Assembly (NCBI GenBank): GCA_020051175.1
Contig: JAGVJJ010000060.1
Coordinates: 1-64,000 of the forward strand
DNA: 64,000 nucleotides
Direction of reading: 5' to 3'
Source: Bacteroidia bacterium
GTDB lineage: Bacteria; Bacteroidota; Bacteroidia; 2-12-FULL-35-15
Shown here: positions 1 to 6,091 of the stretch, one piece after another
How positions within the stretch are numbered: the first letter of the stretch is position 1
Layout of the letters: each line of letters begins with the position of its first letter
Notes under the pieces: generated by a model
The model's database searches: none
Seen by the model: only the letters and a program-made list of their open reading frames with translations
Told to the model about the DNA's origin: nothing
Translations under genes and position numbers: made by a program

Positions 1-82
1 CGCTGTATACGAGGCCCGTACGTACAGTGGTGTGAGAGGCGCACTCCGCTAGCATCTGCTGGCGGAGCCGTCTACTCGATTA
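1..82 (+). mobile_element. 3' end of a group II intron (domain V/VI remnant)
   Basis: The first 29 bases fold like intron domain V. A 7-bp lower helix (CGCTGTA with TACAGTG, one wobble) is followed by a 2-nt CG bulge on the 3' side and a short upper helix (TACG/CGTA). After it comes a 10-bp hairpin (CTCCGCTAGC, loop ATCT, GCTGGCGGAG), which fits domain VI, and then CTACTCGAT, which resembles bacterial intron 3' ends. The leftmost domain V bases are cut by the window edge, so the catalytic triad cannot be verified. The usual AGC would be CGC here, as in some class C introns. The intron-encoded reverse transcriptase, if present, would lie left of the window. The folds are seen; the identity is inferred from pattern recognition. 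Confidence 0.55.
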
Positions 83-125
83 TGCCTTCGTTGTTCTTTT
101 TCGGTCGTGGTTTGTCTGTCCATTT

Positions 126-227
126 TGGTCTGTTTTGGTGCGGTTGCTTGGTGGCTCTTTTGGATTTTTTTGTTTGGCTTTGTGCGGTTGCAAAAAATAC
201 AAATGTGCCAACTAATGCGTTGGCTTT
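126..227. repeat. Left copy of imperfect direct repeat flanking the retron module
   Basis: The copy contains, in order, TGGTCTGT (126-133), TGGTGCGGTTG (136-146), TGTGCGGTTGCAAAA (181-195) and GTTGGCTTT (219-227). The same blocks occur in the same order, orientation and nearly the same spacing at 5669-5773, on the other side of the retron/WYL gene set. The right end includes a small palindrome, GCCAAC-N6-GTTGGC (207-224), which abuts the stop codon of the 135-aa gene and could also act as a transcript end. It is probably a cassette boundary. Confidence 0.55.
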
Positions 228-633
228 AGAATGGCAAAGTTAATTCGTTGTCGATATAAATTCTTTCTTTTAAATTCAAATTGGTCTGTTTGTTTTTAAA
301 GTCACTGCATTCGTAAAGGTCGTTAATTTTATTGTCTGCTGTGTCAAAAATTATGCTCATATAGTTATTGCTGTTGTTGCCGATGAAAGTATAGCCTGTC
401 TTGGTTTTGTCGCAGGAGTTACAACTGCCCTCAACTGCAAATAAATGGGTGTCGCCAAGGTCGGCAAATATTACAAATGCTTGTTGAAGTTTGCTTATGA
501 ACAAATACTTTTCAAAATCCTGATACGTTTTATCGTTGTCTAAAAATGCGTCCACCATTTCAATATCCATTTTTTCGATGAAGTATTGAATGGCTTGGGT
601 TTGGTTTGATATTTTATTTTCAGTCAATTGCAT
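226..633 (-). CDS. Hypothetical 135-aa protein, last gene of the retron operon
   Basis: I do not recognise this protein. It is a small acidic soluble protein without signal peptide or membrane segment. The N-terminal third is predicted helical. The middle is beta-rich and carries a Cys-x2-Cys pair (around residues 69-72, SCNSCDK), which might bind metal. The start codon follows directly after the stop of the 303-aa gene (ends at 634), so the two are almost certainly co-transcribed with the retron reverse transcriptase. By position it could be a second accessory or antitoxin-like partner, but nothing in the sequence proves that. Its AT-rich composition matches the rest of the module and differs from the housekeeping genes to the right. 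Confidence 0.7.
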   Translation of the reverse strand: MQLTENKISNQTQAIQYFIEKMDIEMVDAFLDNDKTYQDFEKYLFISKLQQAFVIFADLGDTHLFAVEGSCNSCDKTKTGYTFIGNNSNNYMSIIFDTADNKINDLYECSDFKNKQTNLNLKERIYIDNELTLPF

Positions 634-1545
634 TTATAAAATATTGATTTTGTTTGAGTTTAAACTTTTAACTAGGAAATCACAGAGTGCACCAAAAAAT
701 TTATGATAATGAGAAGATGGACTTTGATAAATTCTGTTTATAATATTCTGCTGGTAAGATGTGAATCCATTTGGTCCTCTATGAAAAGTATTCCTTATTA
801 AGGTAATTTCATATAATGTATCAAAAAGCTCTTCAAATTTTTCTTGCAATACATTTTCTTCAAAATACAAAACGAATAAAACAGCTCTCAATTTTACTTG
901 AAAATCATTTTTTTTGTCTTTGGAGTTGGCATTTGGGTTGTTGAAATAGGTGTCATAATCTGCATCGCTAAAATAACTCGGACTTCTGTTATAATCGTTA
1001 TACTTAAAAATTATGTTTTGAATTTTAAAACCAGTCGAATATGGTGTCAATACAAATTGTTTTGCAACATTGTCAAAACTTCGGTTTGCAAAAGCTTTAT
1101 TTGTTCGATTTTGTAAAATGTGATTCCATAATTTGCTTTGATTATTTGTGTTTTCTATACTCCACAATTGTGTTACAATTGCTTCTATTTGTTGGTAAAT
1201 ACATTGGCAAAATCGCTCAAAGTTATCCCTTCTTCGCTGGTGTTCCATTTGAGTATAATCTGCAAGTAATTGTTCTTTAATTATCTGTGGAAAATTTACA
1301 AAATAAGGGATTGAAGAATAAAACTCGTTTGCTTGTTTTGTAATTACACTTTCAATAGAATATTCTTGAATATCCGTAAGTCGTAACTTTTGAAATGCAA
1401 ATTGGTCTTTGGCGTGCTTAATAAAAAGCCGTTCGATTTCTGGCAAGTTTGGGTCTGATGGATTTGACAGTTTTAAGTCCTGCATTTTGTCAAACACATT
1501 CATTAAAAACTTTAGCTTTTCGCTTTCTATTTCTTCATTTGTCAT
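634..1545 (-). CDS. Retron-associated 303-aa protein, HEPN-like candidate effector
   Basis: The protein is all-helical and soluble, with no signal peptide. Its ATG overlaps the stop of the reverse transcriptase gene by 4 nt (ATGA), the usual arrangement of a retron accessory effector. Two features recall HEPN nucleases. One is an amphipathic helix with F..fc..iYQQIE (about residues 108-120). The other is IRNTFHRG (about residues 251-258), an Arg-Asn-x2-His motif one residue shorter than the canonical RNxxxH. HEPN RNases are common toxins in abortive-infection systems, so an RNase effector held in check by the retron RNA-DNA complex is a reasonable inference. I cannot place it in a named retron effector family. 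The middle part (residues 140-230) shows no familiar motif. Confidence 0.75.
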   Translation of the reverse strand: MTNEEIESEKLKFLMNVFDKMQDLKLSNPSDPNLPEIERLFIKHAKDQFAFQKLRLTDIQEYSIESVITKQANEFYSSIPYFVNFPQIIKEQLLADYTQMEHQRRRDNFERFCQCIYQQIEAIVTQLWSIENTNNQSKLWNHILQNRTNKAFANRSFDNVAKQFVLTPYSTGFKIQNIIFKYNDYNRSPSYFSDADYDTYFNNPNANSKDKKNDFQVKLRAVLFVLYFEENVLQEKFEELFDTLYEITLIRNTFHRGPNGFTSYQQNIINRIYQSPSSHYHKFFGALCDFLVKSLNSNKINIL

Positions 1546-2819
1546 TTGAATATTGTTTTCAATTTGTTGTTTGCATTTGTATATCCGTTTCTGTCTAATT
1601 CATTAAGTATTTCAAGAATTCCCTTTGATAAATCTGAAGACTCGTGGTTTGAATCTTTTTGAATCACTGTTCCAATTTCCGTTTTGTTATTTTTGCCGTT
1701 CAATTCACTGTACAATTCATCAAAACTCATTTTTTGTTTCAAAAATATTTCATCTTTTGCACCTCGTACCATACCTAAGAACAAAATTTTTCCATTGAGG
1801 TAGTTATAAAATTGAGGTGTTGTACCGCCATACCTTAAAAAGCCTTTTTTCTCTGGAAATTGAACTAGGAATTTTTGTTGTGTAGCATAAGTTCCAAATT
1901 TTTTCCAACACATTAGCCAAAAACGAACATCTTTCAAATATTTTCTATCGACATTGCTCTTTCTATTAACAATTATGCCTGTTACAGATTGTCTTTCCCC
2001 TCCGACTTGAAGTCTTTCTTTTTCAAAATTAATTTTGAATTTCTCCTGAACTTCGATAATGTCAATTAGTGTTTTTTTGAATGTTTCATCAAAAACTGGT
2101 TTGTTGGCTGAAAATGTGATGTCGTCCGCATACCTTGAATAAGTAGCATTTATGCTTTTTGCATACTTATAAAGTTTTTTATCAAGCCTTTGACAAACCA
2201 AATTTGTTAACGTTGGCGATGTTGGTGCACCTTGTGGTAAGCAACCATTGTCGCAACAAAGGTTTGCTATTAGATAACCCAAATATCCTTTTCCTTTCTC
2301 TTCCGATGTTTTCTTTTTTTCCTTGTTAGAGTTTATTTCATTTGCATCAGTCAAATTAAACGGGGCTAAACCCAATACAGCTTTTATTCTTCTAAATTCG
2401 GTGCTTGGAAAAAAGTCTTTTAAGTCCGTGTTAAAAACAAATTGTTTTCCGATATGCACTTTTGCATTATCAACAATACTCTTTCTAGGCACAAAACCAG
2501 TAGCGGTAAAATGAGGAGAAAAAACAGCATTCAATATTTCATTGATGCATTTTTGAATGGTTTTTAGCTTGTAACGTGGTGCTGAAATTGGTCTTTCCCC
2601 TCCGCTTTTCTTTTTAATTGTAAACTGCTTGTATCTGTTTGCAGGTTTAAAAGCATAATAATTTAAGTGCTTTGCTTCAATTAGAATAGTGCTTTTTTCG
2701 CTTCGTTTTGGGAACTTTAACGCATACACCCAACTTAACAATTGAGCCAATTCCTCAACGGTTTCCGTTTTCGCAAAGCGAACTTTTATTTCTTCTATAT
2801 TTTCAGGCGTTAATCGCAT
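1542..2819 (-). CDS. Retron-type reverse transcriptase
   Basis: This 425-aa protein makes the multicopy RNA-DNA hybrid of a retron from the ncRNA encoded just upstream. It carries the retron-specific NAxxH motif (NAKVH, residues 118-122) and VTG motif (279-281). The general RT blocks are also present: the first catalytic Asp in NTDLKDFFPS (D132/D135), PQGAPTSP (195-202) and YADD (230-233). A lysine-rich insertion at about 160-180 separates blocks 3 and 4. The C-terminal ~130 residues would be the thumb and RNA-specificity region. The ATG start lies 16 nt after the a2 repeat of the ncRNA. The gene overlaps the 303-aa downstream gene by 4 nt. Retrons are known anti-phage systems with RT, ncRNA and effector. 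The retron subtype cannot be assigned from sequence alone. Confidence 0.95.
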   Translation of the reverse strand: MRLTPENIEEIKVRFAKTETVEELAQLLSWVYALKFPKRSEKSTILIEAKHLNYYAFKPANRYKQFTIKKKSGGERPISAPRYKLKTIQKCINEILNAVFSPHFTATGFVPRKSIVDNAKVHIGKQFVFNTDLKDFFPSTEFRRIKAVLGLAPFNLTDANEINSNKEKKKTSEEKGKGYLGYLIANLCCDNGCLPQGAPTSPTLTNLVCQRLDKKLYKYAKSINATYSRYADDITFSANKPVFDETFKKTLIDIIEVQEKFKINFEKERLQVGGERQSVTGIIVNRKSNVDRKYLKDVRFWLMCWKKFGTYATQQKFLVQFPEKKGFLRYGGTTPQFYNYLNGKILFLGMVRGAKDEIFLKQKMSFDELYSELNGKNNKTEIGTVIQKDSNHESSDLSKGILEILNELDRNGYTNANNKLKTIFK

Positions 2820-2835
2820 ATTATTTTTTAAAAAA

Positions 2836-3062
2836 GAAGTGCCAACTGATTTTCTTTATGGATGAATCCATCATAAATTCAATGATGTCAATATTCATTT
2901 ATTCATATTTTATTATAATATATTAATTACTGATATATTCAATAACTAAATGTTCATTATAGCTCAATGCTGAACAATGAAAATAACTACCATTTAAACA
3001 GCCATTGCTGGCCGACATTGCAAATCGCAATGAACAGTTCAAAATCATTTTGTTGGCACTTC
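2836..3062 (-). ncRNA. Retron msr-msd non-coding RNA
   Basis: A perfect 11-nt inverted repeat, GAAGTGCCAAC (2836-2846) and GTTGGCACTTC (3052-3062), encloses a 205-nt gene-free stretch directly upstream of the RT. This matches the a2/a1 repeats that pair the two ends of retron RNAs. Reading the minus strand from a1, the msr-like part has hairpins at 3016-3032 (6-bp CATTGC/GCAATG stem) and 3001-3012 (GCCA/TGGC). Then come a 6-bp TGTTCA/TGAACA stem (2951-2976) and an AT-rich region. Near the a2 end is a long msd-like hairpin (about 2862-2898) with CATCAT/ATGATG inside and ATGAAT/ATTCAT outside. A promoter -7 element ends 7 nt upstream of a1. The branching guanosine and the msr/msd border are not resolved. 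Confidence 0.85.
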
Positions 3063-3068
3063 AAGGAA

Positions 3069-3076
3069 CAAATTTA
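3069..3076 (-). promoter_or_regulatory. Promoter -7 element for retron ncRNA and RT operon
   Basis: The minus strand reads TAAATTTG, an exact match to the Bacteroidota -7 consensus TAnnTTTG. Initiation a few bases downstream would start the transcript within about 3 nt of the a1 repeat (5' end at 3062), as expected for a retron RNA. A TTTG lies 25 nt upstream, a little far for an ideal -33 element. The box sits just inside the 3' end of the AlkB gene's flank, so the retron can be transcribed independently of AlkB. Confidence 0.5.
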
Positions 3077-3080
3077 TCAC

Positions 3081-3710
3081 TTAATAAATAACTCTAAAGG
3101 TCAAATTCAGTCTTTCTCCAATTTTGTGTGCAGTTTTTGGAACTTGATGTTGCCAAAAATGTTGCGTTGCTCCACCCATCACTAGGAAAGTTCCGTGTTT
3201 TAACTCTACTTCAAATTTTTCTTGATGGTCGTCAATTCTTCGTAATTGAAATTTTCGGGTTGCTCCAAAATTTACCGAACCAATAATTGGATTTTTTCCC
3301 AATTCTTTTTCAGCGTCTGTATGCCAACCCACATAATCTTGCCCGTCACGGTAGCGGTTAAGTAGTACACTCGAAAATTTCACTTTGGCTTCTGCTTCAA
3401 TTTTTTCTTTTATCTGCAAAAGTTCGTCAGTCCAAGGCAATGGATTAAGGGTTAAGCCAGAATATGTGTAAGGTTTATTATTGTCGCCATACCAAGCCGA
3501 AAGGCGTGGCAAAGGCAATTCCTTTCCGTACATCATTATTTTGTCTTGTTTCCATTCTATTGTTTCCAAAAGTGTTTTGAAAATTCTATCGCTTTCCGCT
3601 TTATCGAAAAATGCAGGATGATAAAGCAATTCAGCATCTTTCAATTTGATAATTGGATTAGGGGTTTCAATTGTTTGCCCGAATAAATCCGCTTGAATAT
3701 TGTTGTCCAT
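3081..3710 (-). CDS. AlkB-family 2-oxoglutarate/Fe(II) dioxygenase
   Basis: This 209-aa protein resembles the ALKBH2/3 and bacterial AlkB group, which oxidatively demethylate N1-methyladenine and N3-methylcytosine in nucleic acids. The iron ligands are visible as H130-x-D132 (WHTD) and H188 (WQHQVPK). The 2-oxoglutarate-binding arginines lie in RLNLTFR (R200 and R206), and NRYRDGQDYVGWH is the typical nucleotide-loop region. Length and motifs are complete. It lies 19 nt after the methyltransferase-like gene and ends 18 nt before the retron a1 repeat. It is therefore co-directional with both and probably under the same WYL-controlled promoter as the methyltransferase. Whether it repairs damage, erases a modification made by its neighbour, or acts on phage nucleic acid is inference. 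Confidence 0.9.
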   Translation of the reverse strand: MDNNIQADLFGQTIETPNPIIKLKDAELLYHPAFFDKAESDRIFKTLLETIEWKQDKIMMYGKELPLPRLSAWYGDNNKPYTYSGLTLNPLPWTDELLQIKEKIEAEAKVKFSSVLLNRYRDGQDYVGWHTDAEKELGKNPIIGSVNFGATRKFQLRRIDDHQEKFEVELKHGTFLVMGGATQHFWQHQVPKTAHKIGERLNLTFRVIY

Positions 3711-3729
3711 ATCTTGTAAATTTAATTAT

Positions 3730-4530
3730 TTATAGGTTCGTTTTGAAAATGTATTCCACTCTTGAAATTGACTTTGTAATCTTCCTCATTGCACTTGGTC
3801 GGAAAACTTCGGTAACAATGGAACTGCCGTTTGATGACAATAAATTTGACTGACTAAACATTTTGTAAAAGGTCTGTAATCGGAGTCCATTTATTGGGCT
3901 TACGCAAACAAAATAATTCAAGCCGTCAAAGTTACTTGTTACATTTTTAAAAACTTGATTCAAGTCCAATGAATGTATGTCAAGCACATTTGAAAAAAGG
4001 TGAATCTTGATTTTACTACTTGACTGGTTCCCCTTAATAGAAAGGCTGGTATCAGCCTTTTCATTGATTGAAAAGGTTTGTGGTTTTGGCTTTCTTTGAT
4101 AGATAGCATCAATATGCTCTAATCCTCTTTGCAGAGCCATCGAAGATGGCTCAATTAAAGTGAATTTAGACAAATCAAGATTGATGTTATTATTCTTGAT
4201 AAAGTCTATTAGAACACAAGATGCAAAAGCCTGTCCGCAACCCCAGTCTACAATTTCAGCCGATTTGTTGTTAAAATCTTCTTTACCAAACAATGAGGCA
4301 AAAGCAAGGTTTAGTTTATGCTGGTGCATATCAGCGTATGAAGCCAAATAGGTATTGAGTTGTTCGGCTGTTTGCAAAATGGCTGTCCCATTTCCAAGTT
4401 GGCTATAATATCTTGAATATCCATCAACTGGGAATTGTTGGATGTTGAACTCACAAATTGCTTTGAAAGTTGGGTTTACTGCAATTGCAGATTTTACATT
4501 GTTTGCGTAGTTGTTGCTCATATTTTCCAT
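3730..4530 (-). CDS. Class I SAM-dependent methyltransferase-like protein
   Basis: This 266-aa protein has an N-terminal helical part (1-85) and a Rossmann-like core. EIVDWGCGQAFAS (about 91-103) matches SAM-binding motif I, and FTLIEPSS about 30 residues later fits the acidic post-II position. A typical catalytic motif IV (DPPY/NPPY) is not seen; the corresponding strand reads NYFVCVSPING. The substrate is therefore unclear and catalysis is not proven. The ATG at 4530 is followed by a second possible start at residue 4. It is the first gene of the leftward unit (methyltransferase, AlkB, then retron) and diverges from the WYL regulator across a gap holding two operator palindromes. Confidence 0.75.
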   Translation of the reverse strand: MENMSNNYANNVKSAIAVNPTFKAICEFNIQQFPVDGYSRYYSQLGNGTAILQTAEQLNTYLASYADMHQHKLNLAFASLFGKEDFNNKSAEIVDWGCGQAFASCVLIDFIKNNNINLDLSKFTLIEPSSMALQRGLEHIDAIYQRKPKPQTFSINEKADTSLSIKGNQSSSKIKIHLFSNVLDIHSLDLNQVFKNVTSNFDGLNYFVCVSPINGLRLQTFYKMFSQSNLLSSNGSSIVTEVFRPSAMRKITKSISRVEYIFKTNL

Positions 4531-4560
4531 ATTTTGTTTTTAAATATTGATTTGATGATG

Positions 4561-4589
4561 CAAAGATGAAACCTATGTGTTCAGTCAAA
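4561..4589 (-). promoter_or_regulatory. Possible promoter for methyltransferase-AlkB unit
   Basis: On the minus strand TTTG (4586-4589) is followed, 17 nt later, by CATCTTTG (4561-4568). The latter matches the TTTG half and one A of the Bacteroidota -7 box. The -33 part lies inside operator copy 1, so a bound regulator would block it. The match is weak. Confidence 0.3.
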
Positions 4590-4596
4590 CTGAACT
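4578..4596. promoter_or_regulatory. WYL regulator operator, copy 1
   Basis: TGTTCAGT-CAA-ACTGAACT is an 8-bp inverted repeat with a 3-nt centre, perfect except for the last base. It is 18/19 identical to copy 2 (4664-4682), which starts 86 bp to the right. It lies 32 bp beyond the methyltransferase start codon, upstream of that gene. Its placement between divergent genes, next to a helix-turn-helix WYL regulator, marks it as a likely operator. Confidence 0.75.
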
Positions 4597-4633
4597 GATA
4601 AATTTCTATTTTCTTTGCCTTTTCAATTGTTTA

Positions 4634-4665
4634 TTTGATTACGATGCAAACAAACACTACATTTG
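4634..4665 (+). promoter_or_regulatory. Promoter of the WYL regulator gene
   Basis: TTTG (4634-4637), a 20-nt spacer and TACATTTG (4658-4665) form an exact match to the Bacteroidota TTTG-N19-21-TAnnTTTG promoter. The start codon is at 4686, so the leader would be only about 15 nt. Operator copy 2 begins at 4664, on top of the -7 element and the start site, which predicts autorepression. Confidence 0.65.
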
Positions 4666-4682
4666 TTCAGTCAAACTGAACA
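4664..4682. promoter_or_regulatory. WYL regulator operator, copy 2
   Basis: TGTTCAGTCAAACTGAACA is a perfect 8+3+8 palindrome. It overlaps the -7 box, the predicted transcription start and the leader of the WYL gene, ending 3 nt before the ATG. A protein dimer bound here would shut off the gene. The pair of copies (see 4578-4596) suggests cooperative or looped repression of both divergent units. Confidence 0.8.
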
Positions 4683-4685
4683 GAT

Positions 4686-5681
4686 ATGTCAATAAATAAA
4701 AAAGCACTAACACGTTATCTTGCTTACGATAGGTGTCTAAGGAATACAGGAGCCAAATACACTTGGCAACGGTTAATAGATGAAGCCAACAAAGCCTTAT
4801 TAGAAGAAGGTTTGGAAGGAATTGGGAAAACTCAATTTTATGCAGATATGCAGTATATGGAATTGTCGGAATGGAAAGCCCCAATTGAGAAATACAAAGA
4901 TGGAAGAACAGTATATTTCAAATATTCCGATTCGGCATATTCTATAAATAACCAACCTTTAAACGAAACAGAAGCAAAACAATTAAAATCTGCTTTGCAA
5001 GTATTGTCAAGATTTAAGGGCATTCCGCAATTTGAGTTTATCAATGAAATAATTCCTGCCATTGAATCTAAACTTGGTTTGGTAAGCCTCGAAAGAGAAG
5101 TTATGTCATTTGAAAATAATTTGGATTATGAAGGTTCAAAATTTATTACGCCTTTATTCAATGCTATTGTAAACAAACGGTCTTTGACCGTTGAATATCA
5201 AGACTTCAAAAGTCCTTTGCCTTATACAATTGCGTTTCATCCTTATTATTTGAAACAATACAATAACCGTTGGTTTGTCTTCGGTTACAATGAATTTACA
5301 AAAAACGAATACTGGAATATGGCGTTAGATAGAATTAAAACTATTGAAGAAGCCAAAGCCAAGTATATTGAAACGGAAGTCGATTGGGAGGACTATTTTT
5401 ATGATTTAATTGGCGTTACTAAAAAAGTCGATGATGAGTTACAAACTGTCAAGTTGTGGTTTTCTCCAAGTCAAGCCCCGTATGTCGTAACGAAACCAAT
5501 ACACCCAACACAAAAAAGTAAAAACACAGAAGATGGTCTTGAAGTTACCATTAGTGTTGTCCCCAATTATGAGTTAGAAAAGTTGATTTTGTCGTTTGGG
5601 GAAACTGTCAAAGTGTTAAGTCCAAAGTCCTTTCAGAAAACAATTTTAGGTCGGATAAGTAAGTCTGCTGGTCTGTATTAG
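4686..5681 (+). CDS. WYL-domain transcriptional regulator
   Basis: This 331-aa regulator has the standard layout: an N-terminal winged helix-turn-helix (about 1-85), a WYL domain (about 145-230) and a C-terminal WCX-like domain (245-331). The WYL core is seen in FHPYYLKQYNNRWFVFGYN (184-202), with the conserved Arg in LDRIKTIE (R216). Proteins of this family (for example BrxR and CapW) repress anti-phage operons and sense nucleic-acid ligands through the WYL domain. Here it diverges from the methyltransferase/AlkB/retron unit, and two copies of a 19-bp palindrome sit between them, one over its own promoter. It therefore probably autoregulates and controls the leftward operon. The inducing ligand is unknown. 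Confidence 0.93.
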   Translation: MSINKKALTRYLAYDRCLRNTGAKYTWQRLIDEANKALLEEGLEGIGKTQFYADMQYMELSEWKAPIEKYKDGRTVYFKYSDSAYSINNQPLNETEAKQLKSALQVLSRFKGIPQFEFINEIIPAIESKLGLVSLEREVMSFENNLDYEGSKFITPLFNAIVNKRSLTVEYQDFKSPLPYTIAFHPYYLKQYNNRWFVFGYNEFTKNEYWNMALDRIKTIEEAKAKYIETEVDWEDYFYDLIGVTKKVDDELQTVKLWFSPSQAPYVVTKPIHPTQKSKNTEDGLEVTISVVPNYELEKLILSFGETVKVLSPKSFQKTILGRISKSAGLY

Positions 5682-5773
5682 TGGTGCGGTTGGGCAAAAT
5701 TAAATGTGGTGTTTTTGGGTCGGCTTGTGCGGTGGCAAAACACCTCTTTTAATTTTGCAGAAGGGTTGGCTTT
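5669..5773. repeat. Right copy of imperfect direct repeat flanking the retron module
   Basis: The copy contains TGGTCTGT (5669-5676), TGGTGCGGTTG (5682-5692), TGTGCGGTGGCAAAA (5726-5740) and GTTGGCTTT (5765-5773), collinear with the copy at 126-227. Block-to-block distances are 44 and 39 nt here against 45 and 38 nt on the left. It begins inside the last codons of the WYL gene. The pair brackets the whole module and probably marks cassette ends. Confidence 0.55.
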
Positions 5774-6035
5774 TGTTGTCCGTTGTCAGCACGAATGTTG
5801 GTGGTTGCACGGTCGTCCTACAATGAGGCATAACTAGTATATAAGCGCTACACTGTTTCGCCTATTTCTCCAAGTTGGGGTAAATAGGCGAAATGTTATA
5901 GCGTTTATTTATTATATTCAAAAATAGTTCATTCCTCTAAGTCTTCCTTTACCAACCACCGAAAAATCAGAAGCTTATCAGCTATAAATTCTAACAATAG
6001 TGTTAATAGCTACTAAAGAATAGCACAAAAACAAA
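5774..6035. other. Gene-free junction between island and backbone
   Basis: No coding region is supported in this stretch. It contains the 58-nt hairpin at 5846-5903 and otherwise AT-rich sequence up to the gltX terminator. With the repeat at 5669-5773, it separates the retron module from conserved housekeeping genes. Confidence 0.5.
5846..5903. repeat. Long imperfect hairpin at the right edge of the island
   Basis: A 5-bp outer stem (CGCTA/TAGCG) leads, through a 5-nt internal loop on each side, to a perfect 12-bp stem (TTTCGCCTATTT, 5856-5867, with 5882-5893) and a short CTCC/GGGG cap with loop AAGTT. The bulged, nearly symmetrical form resembles recombination-site hairpins (integron attC) as well as bidirectional terminators. 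The core motifs of attC (RYYYAAC/GTTRRRY) are not cleanly present. Confidence 0.5.
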
Positions 6036-6069
6036 AAAGGTACGCACAACCCCAGTCGCACATACCTTT
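6036..6069 (-). terminator. Terminator downstream of gltX
   Basis: On the minus strand AAAGGTA pairs with TACCTTT (6063-6069 with 6036-6042), the stem is extended inward by eight pairs including wobbles, and a run of T follows. It lies 23 nt after the gltX stop codon. Confidence 0.65.
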
Positions 6070-6091
6070 CCCCAAATAATTATAAATAGGA

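Noticed and set aside
5774-5910. Integron attC site
   Set aside because: The hairpin shape fits loosely, but clear RYYYAAC and GTTRRRY core sites are absent and no integrase is in the window. It is kept only as a structured repeat.
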